A stretch of 48,320 nt of DNA from CALAEC01 sp050692915 (GCA_050692915.1 JBOGVU010000013.1:1-48320), one strand, 5' to 3'. Positions 1 to 7,686 are shown, numbered from the stretch's first letter. Made by a program: numbers and translations. The notes: a model not told the origin generated them from the letters alone.

Positions 1-228
1 GTCGGCCCGCCCAGCCGCGGCCTTCCCCACGAGCGTCTCCGAGGTGCCGTCTCCGTACACCTCGGCGGTGTCTATCCAGCCGATACCGGCATCGAGGCCG
101 GCCCGGACCGCCTCGAGCACCCGATCCTCGGAAGGGTTGGGACCCCAGGCGTCGCCGCCGGCCTCCCAGGCCCCGAACCCGATCACCGAGATCTCCGGCC
201 CGCTCGACCCCAACCGCGCCGTCCTCAC
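1..228 (-). CDS. Aldo/keto reductase, N-terminal part (runs off window)
   Basis: The visible 76 codons give the start of an NAD(P)H-dependent aldo/keto reductase barrel. An early strand reading EISVIGFGAWEAGG is followed by the family signature GWIDTAEVYGDGTSE, which carries the catalytic Asp and Tyr. The GTG at 228 is chosen as start because a GGAGG motif lies eight bases upstream. It lies 40 bp downstream of the sucrase/ferredoxin-like gene on the same strand and may be the last gene of that operon. Substrate cannot be told from this fragment; the C-terminus and the catalytic Lys and His are outside the window. Confidence 0.8.
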   Translation of the reverse strand, partial: MRTARLGSSGPEISVIGFGAWEAGGDAWGPNPSEDRVLEAVRAGLDAGIGWIDTAEVYGDGTSETLVGKAAAGRAD

Positions 229-268
229 GAGGTTCGCCTCCCTTTCTTCGCTCGCCCTACCGTACCGC

Positions 269-1159
269 TCAGCCGACCAGGGAGGCCTCGAAGTCGCGCG
301 GGGCGTGCAAGCGGTCCGCCTTGCACGTCAGCAGCCGTGGCGCCATGTCGAGGACCCGCACCTCCACCATGTGGCGGGCGCCGTCCGCCCCGGCGAACTC
401 GACGCGATGACGCCGGCCGGCGAGACGCCGGTGGCCCCGGAGCTCAAGGTCGTCCACGCCCTCGATCCCCAGCCGCAAACGGACCTCCTGCTCTGCCGCC
501 TGCACGGGCGGGGAGAAGGCCGAACGGCCCCGGTAGTGCTGGAGCGCCACCCTGCCGTCGGCGTACGCGGCCACGACCCGGGGCGCCTCGGCGGCGGGCA
601 CGCGCCCGAAGTACATGCCGTGTGGGAAGCACACCAGGTTGCCCGCGAACCGGTCCCCACCCACGTGGGTGCACTCCCACGCCGATCCCACGTGCTCGAT
701 GGCCCGGAACAGCGGCGCGCCGCGGCGGGCGCAGCATGGATCGTGCTTCCCGTGCGTGCACACGAGATACAGGGGCTCGTCCACAGCCGTCCCGACTCCC
801 TCGAAGCGACGCCGAACGAGGTCGGGAAGGTCGAGCTCCAGTACGTCGGCGGGCTCGTCGACATCCAGGTACCGGACCCGGCGCTCTCGCGAGCCCGTGT
901 ACGCCAGATAGCATCGCCGCGGTACCAGCGACCGGTCCCGACGCTTGATCAGCAGGACGCGGATGCCGAGCCGGCGGCCCGCCTCGCGCAGCGCCAGGCC
1001 GATCTCGGAGGGGAGCCCGCTCTCCGCGAGGGCGTCGTGCCACCACGGTCCCGGCTGCTCGACCAGCAGCCAGAACCGGTAGCGAGATGCGGTGGCCCGA
1101 AGTGGCTCGCCGCTCGCCTCCGAGACCGACGAGCAGATGGGTCGGTCAGCCGTCGGCAC
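269..1159 (-). CDS. Sucrase/ferredoxin-like family protein (Suc_Fer-like)
   Basis: A 296-aa protein of the thioredoxin-like ferredoxin family named after plant sucrose-cleavage proteins. Diagnostic pieces are CTHGKHDPCC (residues 134-143, the cysteine cluster that in related ferredoxins ligates a [2Fe-2S] centre) and WECTHVGGDRFAGN with FPHGMYFGRV (about 161-186). The biochemical role of the family is not established; an electron-transfer or redox role is the natural inference. The GTG at 1159 is preferred because it overlaps the end of the upstream JmjC gene by 14 bp, which implies translational coupling, and because the family N-terminus (Cys followed by EPLRATA) starts just after it. The open frame upstream of 1159 is only a shadow of the JmjC gene. 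Confidence 0.8.
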   Translation of the reverse strand: MPTADRPICSSVSEASGEPLRATASRYRFWLLVEQPGPWWHDALAESGLPSEIGLALREAGRRLGIRVLLIKRRDRSLVPRRCYLAYTGSRERRVRYLDVDEPADVLELDLPDLVRRRFEGVGTAVDEPLYLVCTHGKHDPCCARRGAPLFRAIEHVGSAWECTHVGGDRFAGNLVCFPHGMYFGRVPAAEAPRVVAAYADGRVALQHYRGRSAFSPPVQAAEQEVRLRLGIEGVDDLELRGHRRLAGRRHRVEFAGADGARHMVEVRVLDMAPRLLTCKADRLHAPRDFEASLVG

Positions 1160-2345
1160 CCGCGACCTCGAGGGCGCCCTCCCGGACCAGGCGTCGGACC
1201 AGGACCACGGCCGAGCGTGGATCGAGGCCCGGCAGGACAACGGGTTCGAACGGCTCGAGCCGTCCGGCCACGAAGCGCAGAGCGCGCTCGCAGAAGCCCG
1301 GCATCCGGAGCTCGCGCATCCCCAGGAGGACGGTGGCCCGCCCATCCCGCGCCTCGACCACGAACACCGAGCCTGGGCGACGCCGGACCCGGGTATCGCC
1401 CTCGATATCCTCGATCCGGCCGAGGTGCGCCAGGTGCCCGCCGAGCAGCGGACGCCGCGAGGACCAGAAGGACCGGGCCATCGCCCGCACGGCCTCCTCG
1501 TCGATGGCAGCCTCCATCCAGTCGAGGAGCTCCTTCCTCCGGACCTCGAGCTCCTCCTCGGCCGCCGAGGTGTCCGAAGCCCACCCCGGCGGGAGGGCCT
1601 CTCGGAAGGGCCGGTGCTCCGACGCTCGGCGCATGGCCCGCCGCCAAAGGTCCACCCAGGTCGTGGCGGTGATCCCCACGGTCACGTGGATCGACACCTC
1701 CCGCCGGGCCTCCGCGTCGTGGGGGAAGCCGCGCGGGATGTACAGGACGTCGCCGGGGTGAAGCTCTGCCTCGAGCGCCGGCGGGCCGGGATCGCCGAGC
1801 GCCTCCGTCCATGGCTGCTCGGGGCCGGCCATCTCGACCAACGGCCGATACACCCGCCAGGCCTTCCGGCCGTGCGTCTGGACCACGAACACGTCGTGGG
1901 TGTCGTGATGGACGGCGAAACCCCGGGCCGTGGGCGGCGTCACGTACGCGTTGGCCTGCACCGGGTGCGTCAGGGCGAGCTCGAGGTCACGGCACAGCCT
2001 GGCCACCGGGCCCGACTGCCGGTGCAGAGCCTGGAGCACGATCGTGGCGCCCGCGTCGAAAGCCGAGAGCACCAGGTCCGGGCGGACCGTCCGCTCCAGC
2101 GGCCGGCCGCCGATCCGGATCGTCCCCGTGTACGTCGTGGGATCCAGCGGCTTCCCGTCCCGGACCAGCCGGAAGCCGGGCATCCGCAGGAGGGTCTCGG
2201 TGACGAGGTGGTCGACGTCGCCGAGATCGAGGAGGCCGGCGAACGCGCCACGGTCCCCCCGGTGCAGGAGGGGGGCCCGGCCCCAGTGCTCCTCGACGAA
2301 GCGCCGAGGGTCGCCGACGCAGCGCTCCAGGGCGCTCGCGGTCAT
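1146..2345 (-). CDS. JmjC/cupin-4 Fe(II)/2-oxoglutarate oxygenase (RoxA/YcfD-like)
   Basis: A 399-aa protein of the ribosomal-oxygenase-like cupin-4 family, which hydroxylates amino acid side chains in proteins using Fe(II), O2 and 2-oxoglutarate. The double-stranded beta-helix shows the facial triad: H146-x-D148 in AVHHDTHDVFVVQ and the distal H209 in GDVLYIPRGFPHDA. A C-terminal winged-helix-like dimerisation region follows, as in YcfD. In E. coli YcfD the substrate is an Arg of ribosomal protein L16; here the gene sits 10 bp behind a 67-aa Asp-rich peptide gene with its own promoter, so that peptide is an alternative substrate candidate (inference). It overlaps the downstream Suc_Fer-like gene. 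Confidence 0.85.
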   Translation of the reverse strand: MTASALERCVGDPRRFVEEHWGRAPLLHRGDRGAFAGLLDLGDVDHLVTETLLRMPGFRLVRDGKPLDPTTYTGTIRIGGRPLERTVRPDLVLSAFDAGATIVLQALHRQSGPVARLCRDLELALTHPVQANAYVTPPTARGFAVHHDTHDVFVVQTHGRKAWRVYRPLVEMAGPEQPWTEALGDPGPPALEAELHPGDVLYIPRGFPHDAEARREVSIHVTVGITATTWVDLWRRAMRRASEHRPFREALPPGWASDTSAAEEELEVRRKELLDWMEAAIDEEAVRAMARSFWSSRRPLLGGHLAHLGRIEDIEGDTRVRRRPGSVFVVEARDGRATVLLGMRELRMPGFCERALRFVAGRLEPFEPVVLPGLDPRSAVVLVRRLVREGALEVAGADG

Positions 2346-2355
2346 GCCTCGCCGA

Positions 2356-2559
2356 TCAGGCCGAGTCGGTGGTGTCGGTGTCGCCGCCCTCGTCGGTGGC
2401 GTCGTCGTCAGCGTCCGACTCGTCCGCGTCGTCGGCGTCCGTGTCGTCGACGTCGTCGGCGTCCTTCGTGTCGGGATCGGTCTCCGCCTTGGGCCCGGTC
2501 CCGACCGCCACGGTCTCGATGTCCTCGTCGGTGAGCGTCTTCTCCGTCGGATCGATCAT
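2356..2559 (-). CDS. Asp-rich acidic peptide, candidate modified-peptide precursor
   Basis: A 67-aa peptide with no recognised domain. The N-terminal third is ordinary (MIDPTEKTLTDEDIETVAVG), while the C-terminal 40 residues are almost only Asp, Ala, Thr, Ser and Glu in loose DADD/DTD repeats, with about 20 Asp and no aromatic or Cys residue. The ATG at 2559 is chosen because AAGGAGG lies seven bases upstream; an in-frame ATG 42 bp further up has a poorer site. It is the first gene behind a good promoter (2589-2617) and lies 10 bp before a JmjC oxygenase gene. The leader-plus-low-complexity-core look and position suggest a substrate of that oxygenase. This is inference; it could instead be a simple acidic metal-binding or chaperone-like peptide. 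Confidence 0.65.
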   Translation of the reverse strand: MIDPTEKTLTDEDIETVAVGTGPKAETDPDTKDADDVDDTDADDADESDADDDATDEGGDTDTTDSA

Positions 2560-2588
2560 TCCCGGTCCTCCTTCCTGCTCCTCCTGTG

Positions 2589-2617
2589 AGGCTATGTCCA
2601 AGGGCCGCCGGCCGCAA
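2589..2617 (-). promoter_or_regulatory. Promoter of the acidic peptide-JmjC operon
   Basis: Read on the minus strand, TTGCGG (2612-2617) and TAGCCT (2589-2594) are separated by exactly 17 bp and would start transcription near 2582, about 22 nt before the ribosome binding site and start of the acidic peptide gene. This supports the peptide as the head of its own transcription unit rather than a read-through tail of proC. Confidence 0.55.
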
Positions 2618-2668
2618 ACCGTTCGGGCAAGCGGGAACCAGGCGTACCGAGGTTCGCCCTCGGCGCCG

Positions 2669-2791
2669 CTACCCCTTCCCTCGGGCCTTGCGGGCGGCGG
2701 CCCGCTCCTTGGCCTGCCTTCGCTCGCGAGCCTTCCGCCTTCGTTCCCGGTCGTGGGCCCAGCGTACCCGGCGGCGATCCCCTCTTCCCAT
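2669..2791 (-). CDS. 40-aa highly basic peptide
   Basis: This short frame starts two bases after the proC stop codon and has GAGGAG eight bases before its ATG, so it is probably translated from the same mRNA. The product is nearly all Arg, Lys, Ala and Glu (begins MGRGDRRRVRWAHDRERR) and would be a charged helix that could bind RNA or DNA. The MGxGDRR opening resembles that of the small ribosomal protein Thx, but the remainder does not, so no function is assigned. Confidence 0.5.
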   Translation of the reverse strand: MGRGDRRRVRWAHDRERRRKARERRQAKERAAARKARGKG

Positions 2792-2793
2792 CC

Positions 2794-3627
2794 CTACAGC
2801 TCCTCCGCCTCGCTGCCCTTGGCCAGCTCAGCGCTGCGCTGGCGGGCCGCGTCGATCGCGTTCAGGAAGGCGGCCCGGACGCCCGCCTGCTCGAGATGGC
2901 GGATCGCCGCGATCGTGGTCCCGCCGGGAGACGTGACCATCTCCCGGACCTCCACCGGATGCATCCCGGTGTCCCGGAGCATCTTGGCCGAGCCTAGCAT
3001 CGTCTGGACGATCAGCTCGGTGGCCACGTCCCGAGAGAGCCCCAGAAGGATGCACCCATCGATCATCGCCTCCGACAGCAGCGCGAAGTACGCCGGCCCG
3101 GAGCCGGAGGTCGCGGTGACTGCGTCCTGGTGCACCTCGGAGAGCCGGATCACTCGTCCGACCGAGGACAGGAGCTCCTCCGCCACGGCGAGATGCTTGT
3201 CCTCGGCGTGGGCCCCCGCGCTGATCACCGACATGGCCTCGTCGACGATCACCGGCACGTTCGACATCACCCGGACCACTGGCACGCCGGCGGCGACGCG
3301 ACTCTCGATGAACGAGCAGCGGATCCCGGCCGCGAACGTGATCAGCAGGTGCTCGGGCGTGACGGCCTGCCCGACCTGATCCATCAGCGCGTCCATGTCC
3401 TGGGGCTTGACGGTCAGCACCAGCGTCCGGGCTCGTGCCGCGGCCTCGGGGTTCGAGAGGGTGGCCTCCACACCGAGCCGCTCGGCGAGCTCACGGGCCC
3501 GCTCCTCCCTTCTGGCCGTGACCACGATGTCCTCGGGGGCCCGGCCGCCCGAGCGGATCAGCCCCGACACGAGGGCCTCGCCCATCTTCCCGGCCCCGAG
3601 GAAGGCCACCCGCCGTTCCTCCGTCAT
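2794..3627 (-). CDS. proC: Pyrroline-5-carboxylate reductase
   Basis: A 277-aa NAD(P)H-dependent enzyme that reduces 1-pyrroline-5-carboxylate to L-proline, the last step of proline synthesis. The N-terminal Rossmann site is VAFLGAGKMGEAL (residues 7-19), and the C-terminal dimerisation/active-site signature is HQDAVTATSGSGPAYFALL followed by TSPGGTTIAAI. The length is normal for ProC. The ATG at 3627 overlaps the stop of the proline dehydrogenase gene (ATGA), so the two are co-translated. Having the synthetic and the degradative enzyme of the proline/P5C pair in one operon suggests a proline-P5C redox cycle or common regulation (inference). Confidence 0.95.
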   Translation of the reverse strand: MTEERRVAFLGAGKMGEALVSGLIRSGGRAPEDIVVTARREERARELAERLGVEATLSNPEAAARARTLVLTVKPQDMDALMDQVGQAVTPEHLLITFAAGIRCSFIESRVAAGVPVVRVMSNVPVIVDEAMSVISAGAHAEDKHLAVAEELLSSVGRVIRLSEVHQDAVTATSGSGPAYFALLSEAMIDGCILLGLSRDVATELIVQTMLGSAKMLRDTGMHPVEVREMVTSPGGTTIAAIRHLEQAGVRAAFLNAIDAARQRSAELAKGSEAEEL

Positions 3628-4553
3628 CCCGTCCTCCTCAGCAGGTTGGTCACGAAAAACCACAGGTTCGCGGGACGCTCCGCCAGGCGCCTGGTGAGGT
3701 ACGGGTACCACTGGGCGCCGTACGGAACGTACGCCCGCACAGGGTACCCTCGGTCCGCGTAGGTGTGCTGGAGGTCCCGTCGGATCCCGTACAGCATCTG
3801 GACCTCGATGCGGCTCCACGGAAGGCCGCGACTCTCCACCAGGCGACACGCCCCGGCCAAGAGGCGCGGGTCGTGGGTGGCCACGTGGACCGGATGGCCC
3901 CGGGAGAGCAGGGTGGCGAACAGGCGAGCGAAGGCCCGGTCGACGTCCGACCGGGATCGGTGCGCGATGGACCGCGGTTCCAGGTACGCCCCCTTCACCA
4001 GGCGCACCGGGGTCTCCTCGGGGACGGCGAACACGTCCTCGGCGGACCGGTACAGGACCGACTGGATGGCCACGCCCACGCCGTGGTGGCGGACCCGCAG
4101 CCGCCTGAGGACCTCCAGGGTGCGGTCCACGTACTCGCTGGACTCCATATCGATCATCACCAAGACGCCGGCGGGCTCGGCGGCCGCCATCACGCGCTCG
4201 GTGTTCTCCAGACTCAGGTCGAGCGAGAGATCCAGGCCGAGCTGGGTCAGCTTGATGGCGATGTTGCAGTCGAGCCCCTCGGCCTCGCGGATCCGCTTCA
4301 GCGCGAGCACGTACCCATCCGCCGCCGCCGAGGCCTGCTCCTCGGACGAGACGTTCTCGCCGAGGTGGTCGAGCATCGCGGCGATCCCAACCCCGCCGAG
4401 CGACCGGGCCGCGGCGATCCCTTCCTCGAGCGTCTCCCCCGCCACGAACCTGAGGGCCACCCGCCGGCCCAGCCGGCTCCGGGTCACGAGCCCGCGGACC
4501 GGCTCGAGGTCGGTGGCCCATATCAAGGGAGCCCGGAGCGGCGCCCCGGTCAC
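3624..4553 (-). CDS. Proline dehydrogenase (monofunctional)
   Basis: A 309-aa FAD-dependent proline dehydrogenase that oxidises proline to 1-pyrroline-5-carboxylate and passes electrons to the respiratory chain. The length fits the short monofunctional form of Gram-positive bacteria, not the PutA fusion. Recognisable barrel motifs are NIAIKLTQLGLDLS, VLVMIDMESSEYVD, VRLVKGAYLEP and, near the end, the substrate-site helix with VQMLYGIRRDL. The GTG at 4553 lies four bases past the nicotinamidase stop; the frame is open further upstream, but that extension is only antisense-like low-complexity sequence. It is followed by proC with an ATGA overlap. Confidence 0.9.
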   Translation of the reverse strand: MTGAPLRAPLIWATDLEPVRGLVTRSRLGRRVALRFVAGETLEEGIAAARSLGGVGIAAMLDHLGENVSSEEQASAAADGYVLALKRIREAEGLDCNIAIKLTQLGLDLSLDLSLENTERVMAAAEPAGVLVMIDMESSEYVDRTLEVLRRLRVRHHGVGVAIQSVLYRSAEDVFAVPEETPVRLVKGAYLEPRSIAHRSRSDVDRAFARLFATLLSRGHPVHVATHDPRLLAGACRLVESRGLPWSRIEVQMLYGIRRDLQHTYADRGYPVRAYVPYGAQWYPYLTRRLAERPANLWFFVTNLLRRTG

Positions 4554-4557
4554 GGCT

Positions 4558-5097
4558 TCAGGCCACCCTGGCCCCGAGGATCCGCTCGATGTGCGCCAGG
4601 GCCCACCGGTTGACCTCCTCGTGGTCGTGGCCGGGCCCGTCGAACGTCTCGCACCCTTCGGATCGGACCACCACGTCGTAGTCGCGACTCCGCAGGTCCG
4701 ACACCGTGTGCAGGACACAGATGTCGGTGCAGAAGCCGCAGATGTGGACCTCGTCCGGCCGGAGATCCTTCAGGACCCGGTCCAGCTCTGTGTCGAAGAA
4801 GGCCGAGTATCGCCGCTTGTTGATGACCGCGGTCGCTCTGGGCTCCAGGCTCCTGAGCTCCTCGACCAGGTCGTGCTCCTCGGTGCCCACGATGCAGTGC
4901 GGCGGGAACATGCGGAACTCGGCGTCGTTCTCCACGTGGCTGTCCTTCGTGAAGATGACGGGGGTCCCGGCGGCCAGCTCCTCCTCGGCGATCCGGAGGA
5001 TCCTGGGGATGGCGCCGGTGCATTCGGGGCTGGCCAGGTTGCCCCGGCGAGTGAATCCCTCTTGTGCGTCGGTGACGATCAATGCTCGACCGGGCAC
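4558..5097 (-). CDS. pncA: Nicotinamidase / isochorismatase-family cysteine hydrolase
   Basis: A 179-aa cysteine hydrolase, the usual size of nicotinamidases that convert nicotinamide to nicotinate for NAD salvage. The catalytic triad is visible as D10 (ALIVTDAQEGF), K94 (VINKRRYSAF) and C127 (GFCTDICVLHT), and the FTKDSHVEND segment lies where metal-binding residues occur. The GTG at 5097 is chosen because GGGAGG sits six bases upstream; the open frame continues into non-coding DNA. A TATACT -10 box (5128-5133, minus strand) is present. It heads the run with proline dehydrogenase and proC; that link and the nadE gene at 32 kb suggest NAD supply, but a different amide substrate is possible. 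Confidence 0.8.
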   Translation of the reverse strand: MPGRALIVTDAQEGFTRRGNLASPECTGAIPRILRIAEEELAAGTPVIFTKDSHVENDAEFRMFPPHCIVGTEEHDLVEELRSLEPRATAVINKRRYSAFFDTELDRVLKDLRPDEVHICGFCTDICVLHTVSDLRSRDYDVVVRSEGCETFDGPGHDHEEVNRWALAHIERILGARVA

Positions 5098-5214
5098 GAG
5101 AACCTCCCCAGACGGCCGGTCGTCAGAAGTATAGGGGCCGAGAGGCGTGGTGGTATTGACCGGGATGGCCCGGGGGGCCGGTTCGCCGGCCCCCATCGCT
5201 ATCCTCGGGATCTG

Positions 5215-5550
5215 GAAAAGGAAGAGGCCCGAGGGACCTTCGGCTCGTCGCTGGACTCCTTTATGAGACCGAAGCCTCACACGGCGCCGCGACCACCGTC
5301 AGCCCCTCGGGCCAAGTGCTCCGAGCAACCCTTGCGGGTGCTCCGGACCGACTCCGTCGGTAGCCCCTTTCGTTGGGCTTTGGGGCCTTCCGAGCTACCC
5401 CGCCCGCACAGCCAGTTGGCCTTCCCGACCGCACGACCAGGTACGCCCAGTCGACCTTACGGCTTTCCCAGGGGGCCCCGTCGGGCCTTCCGGGCTCGCC
5501 GCTCCGGCTGCTCGGAGCGAAGCGAAGACTAAACGCGGGCGGGTCAGCGG
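5215..5550. ncRNA. Candidate structured RNA in a gene-free 530-bp interval
   Basis: Between the nicotinamidase start (5097) and the mshA stop (5631) there is no credible gene, but there is dense secondary structure. A perfect 10-bp stem pairs 5226-5235 with 5304-5313 and encloses a 9-bp stem (5238-5246 with 5265-5274, one bulge). Next come a hairpin 5321-5331/5336-5346, a composite hairpin 5359-5399 with an inner CCCC/GGGG pair, and a 6-bp hairpin 5501-5506/5513-5518. GGCCTTCC-like motifs recur. Orientation is open: the minus strand ends in a long stem plus a pyrimidine-rich tract near 5215, and the plus strand has a T7 run at 5602-5608. I could not match it to tmRNA, RNase P, SRP RNA or a known riboswitch. 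Confidence 0.4.
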
Positions 5551-5630
5551 TCAACTCGCCAAAACGCCAGGTGGCAACGCGTCACCGCAGGTCAGAAGCC
5601 GTTTTTTTCTTGTCACACATTCCCGGCGCC

Positions 5631-6878
5631 TCAGGCCACTGAGGCCGGCGTGAGGTCGGGAAGCAGCTCCGTATACACATCCAGCACCCCGTCGGTGGCC
5701 ACGCCCCAGCCGAACGCCCCGGCCCGCCGGCGCCCCGCCCGGCCGAGCTCCCCCGCCAGGGCCGGATCCCTGAGGATCTCGAGCAGCCGTTCTGCGTAAT
5801 GAGAGGGCTCGTGCCCCTCCACCAGGAAGCCGGTCACCCCGTCCTTCACCACGTGCCGGAGCCCTCCCACCGAGGCCGCCACGACCGGCACCGAGCAGGC
5901 CTGGGCCTCCAGGGCGGCCAGGCCGAATGACTCCGACCGCGAGGGCATCAGCAGGACATCGGCGGCCGAGTACACCCACGGGAGCTCCTCGTGGGGCCGA
6001 GGGTCGAGGAACACGACCGCCATGCCCTCCCGGGCGGCCAGTTCACGCAGGCCGTCCACGTACGACCGTCCCCCCGGGCCGCTGGGCCCGCCCAGGACCA
6101 CCAGGACAGCGTCCGGGGCGAGGCCTCGCCGCATCGCCTCCGCGGCGGCCCGGATGGCCACGTCGGGACCCTTGAGCGGCTGCAGACGGCCCAGGAACAG
6201 CATGACGTTCCGGCCGGAGAGGCCGAGCCGCCGGCGGGCCTCCTCCTTCGGCCGAGGGGAGAACGACGCCGTATCCACCCCGGGGTGGACGACCCGTACC
6301 CGGCCGGGCGCCGCCTCGTACAGCCGGACGAGGTTCTCGAACTCGGCGGGGGTTGGAGCCAGGATCCGATCCGCTCCGGCGATCGTGTCGCGTTCAGCCT
6401 GAAGGCGAGCTGCGGGCTCGTCCGTCGCCGCCAGAGCCCGGTTCTTGACCTCCCCAAGTGTGTGGAACGAGGCCACCAGGGGGACGCCCCATCGCGCCGA
6501 GACCTCCAGCCCCACCCGGCCCGACAGCCAGTAGTGGGCGTGGACGAGGTCGTAGGGCCCCTCGGACTCGGCCCAGGACAGGATCCCGTCCTCGAACCGA
6601 GGGAGCAGCCCCACGAGGTCGTCCTTGGCTACCGGCGCGCACGGCCCCGCGTTGACCTGGACGATCCGGGTGTGCGGGCCCACCCGCTCCACCTCCGGGA
6701 CACCGCGGCCCGCGCAGCGCGTGAACACGTCGACGGCGACTCCTCGATCGGCCAGGCGCTCGGCCACCGACCGGACGTAGACGTTCATCCCCCCGGAATC
6801 GCCGGTCCCGGGCTGGTCGAGCGGCGAGGTGTGGAGGCTGATCGCGGCGATGCGGACCGGGTCACTCATCATCGACAT
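5631..6878 (-). CDS. mshA: D-inositol-3-phosphate glycosyltransferase (MshA-like, GT4)
   Basis: A 415-aa GT4 glycosyltransferase closely resembling MshA, which transfers GlcNAc from UDP-GlcNAc to inositol-3-phosphate in the first step of mycothiol synthesis. The acceptor-side signature HTSPLDQPGTGDSGGMNVYV lies near the N-terminus. HAHYWLSGRVG, VVHPGVDT, FLGRLQPLKGPD and the donor-site SESFGLAALEAQACSVPVV follow in order. Sucrose-phosphate synthase-like relatives share the fold, so substrate is inferred. The start is uncertain: ATG codons at 6878, 6872 and 6869 are close together and none has a strong ribosome binding site. The gene stands alone behind a terminator. Confidence 0.8.
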   Translation of the reverse strand: MSMMSDPVRIAAISLHTSPLDQPGTGDSGGMNVYVRSVAERLADRGVAVDVFTRCAGRGVPEVERVGPHTRIVQVNAGPCAPVAKDDLVGLLPRFEDGILSWAESEGPYDLVHAHYWLSGRVGLEVSARWGVPLVASFHTLGEVKNRALAATDEPAARLQAERDTIAGADRILAPTPAEFENLVRLYEAAPGRVRVVHPGVDTASFSPRPKEEARRRLGLSGRNVMLFLGRLQPLKGPDVAIRAAAEAMRRGLAPDAVLVVLGGPSGPGGRSYVDGLRELAAREGMAVVFLDPRPHEELPWVYSAADVLLMPSRSESFGLAALEAQACSVPVVAASVGGLRHVVKDGVTGFLVEGHEPSHYAERLLEILRDPALAGELGRAGRRRAGAFGWGVATDGVLDVYTELLPDLTPASVA

Positions 6879-6908
6879 CGTACGGGGTCGGTATCCATCC
6901 AAGATGAA

Positions 6909-6937
6909 GAAGAACCCGCCACGAGGGCGGGTTCTTC
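6909..6937 (-). terminator. Intrinsic terminator after the HbhA-like gene
   Basis: A perfect 12-bp stem (6909-6920 with 6926-6937, five-base loop) is followed on the minus strand by the T-rich run TTCATCTT. It lies between the stop of the HbhA-like gene and mshA and would separate the two transcription units. Confidence 0.7.
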
Positions 6938-6954
6938 CCATGGGACCCGGGTCC

Positions 6955-7254
6955 CTAGCTGGCCCTCCGGGTGGAGCGCGACTGCTCCTCCATCCCCAGG
7001 GCCTTGCGGAGGCTCGTTGCGGCCCCCTTCAGCTGCCGTGAGGCCTGCTTGGTGCCCTCCACGGCTCGCTTGGCCGGCCTGGAGCGCTGGAGCCTCTTCG
7101 TCAGTGCCTGGCCTCGATCGGCCAGTCCCTCGTACACACCGACGATCTCTGGTGCTCCGATCGACCGGGCCTTGTCGAGCAGGGCCTTGGCCCGCTCGGC
7201 GGCCAGATCGCCGGTGCCGAGGATCGCGTATGGAGCCTTCTTCAGCCGTTCCAT
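6955..7254 (-). CDS. Miniature HbhA-like helical basic protein
   Basis: A 99-aa protein, mostly predicted helix, with an N-terminus (APYAILGTGDLAAERAKALL) like that of the mycobacterial heparin-binding haemagglutinin and a basic C-terminus (RSTRRAS). It is only half the length of HbhA and lacks the long Lys-Ala-Pro tail. AGGAGGTG lies seven bases before the ATG. It overlaps by 13 bp the end of a gene for an Rv0474-type regulator, the same order as Rv0474-hbhA in Mycobacterium tuberculosis, which supports the relationship. Whether it is surface exposed or cytoplasmic is unknown; no signal peptide is seen. Confidence 0.65.
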   Translation of the reverse strand: MERLKKAPYAILGTGDLAAERAKALLDKARSIGAPEIVGVYEGLADRGQALTKRLQRSRPAKRAVEGTKQASRQLKGAATSLRKALGMEEQSRSTRRAS

Positions 7255-7679
7255 CGTGCTGTCACCTCCTGTGCTTGCCCTCGGACCGAGGCGGCCACCG
7301 GGGTCGGCGGGGCCTCGGTCTTCCGGCGACGTGCCTCTCTTCGCCGGTCGGTCTCCTCCCGAAAGCTCGAGTAGATCTGCACCAGCACCTGCTTCTGCCT
7401 TTCGGTGATGGCCGGGTCCGCCAGGATCGCGCTCACCGGGTCGTCGTCCTTCGGCTTCCTCTCGTCGAGGATGCCTGCCTGCACGTACAGCGTCTCGGCG
7501 GAGATGCGGAGGGCCTTGGCGATCCCGTTCAGGATGTCCGCGCTGGGCCTGCGCAGCCCTCGCTCGATCTGCGACAGGTAGGGATTCGACACCCCGGCCA
7601 TCGCCGCGAGCTTCCGCACGGACAGCCCCACGGAGCGACGCCGCTCCCGGATGAACGCCCCGACGTCCCGTACCTTCAT
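7242..7679 (-). CDS. XRE-family regulator, Rv0474-like
   Basis: A 145-aa DNA-binding protein with an N-terminal helix-turn-helix (SVRKLAAMAGVSNPYLSQIE followed by RGLRRPSADILNGIAKALRI) and a C-terminal segment (LYVQAGILDER ... ITERQKQVLVQIYSSF) that matches the mycobacterial Rv0474 type. The ATG at 7679 is chosen over an upstream in-frame ATG at 7706 because a TATCCT -10 box ends seven bases before it, which fits a leaderless mRNA. It is co-transcribed with the HbhA-like gene it overlaps and probably controls that gene (inference from the conserved pairing). Confidence 0.85.
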   Translation of the reverse strand: MKVRDVGAFIRERRRSVGLSVRKLAAMAGVSNPYLSQIERGLRRPSADILNGIAKALRISAETLYVQAGILDERKPKDDDPVSAILADPAITERQKQVLVQIYSSFREETDRRREARRRKTEAPPTPVAASVRGQAQEVTARWNG

Positions 7680-7686
7680 GGCAGAC

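Noticed and set aside
44..2534. Long plus-strand frames across the JmjC and Suc_Fer-like genes
   Set aside because: They are antisense shadows in GC-rich DNA, with Arg/Pro/Gly-rich translations and no family motif, while the minus-strand frames have full domain signatures.
5215..5608. tmRNA, RNase P RNA or SRP RNA in the gene-free interval
   Set aside because: No tRNA-like end, tag frame, GAGGAAAGTCC core or SRP GNAR-loop motif could be found on either strand.
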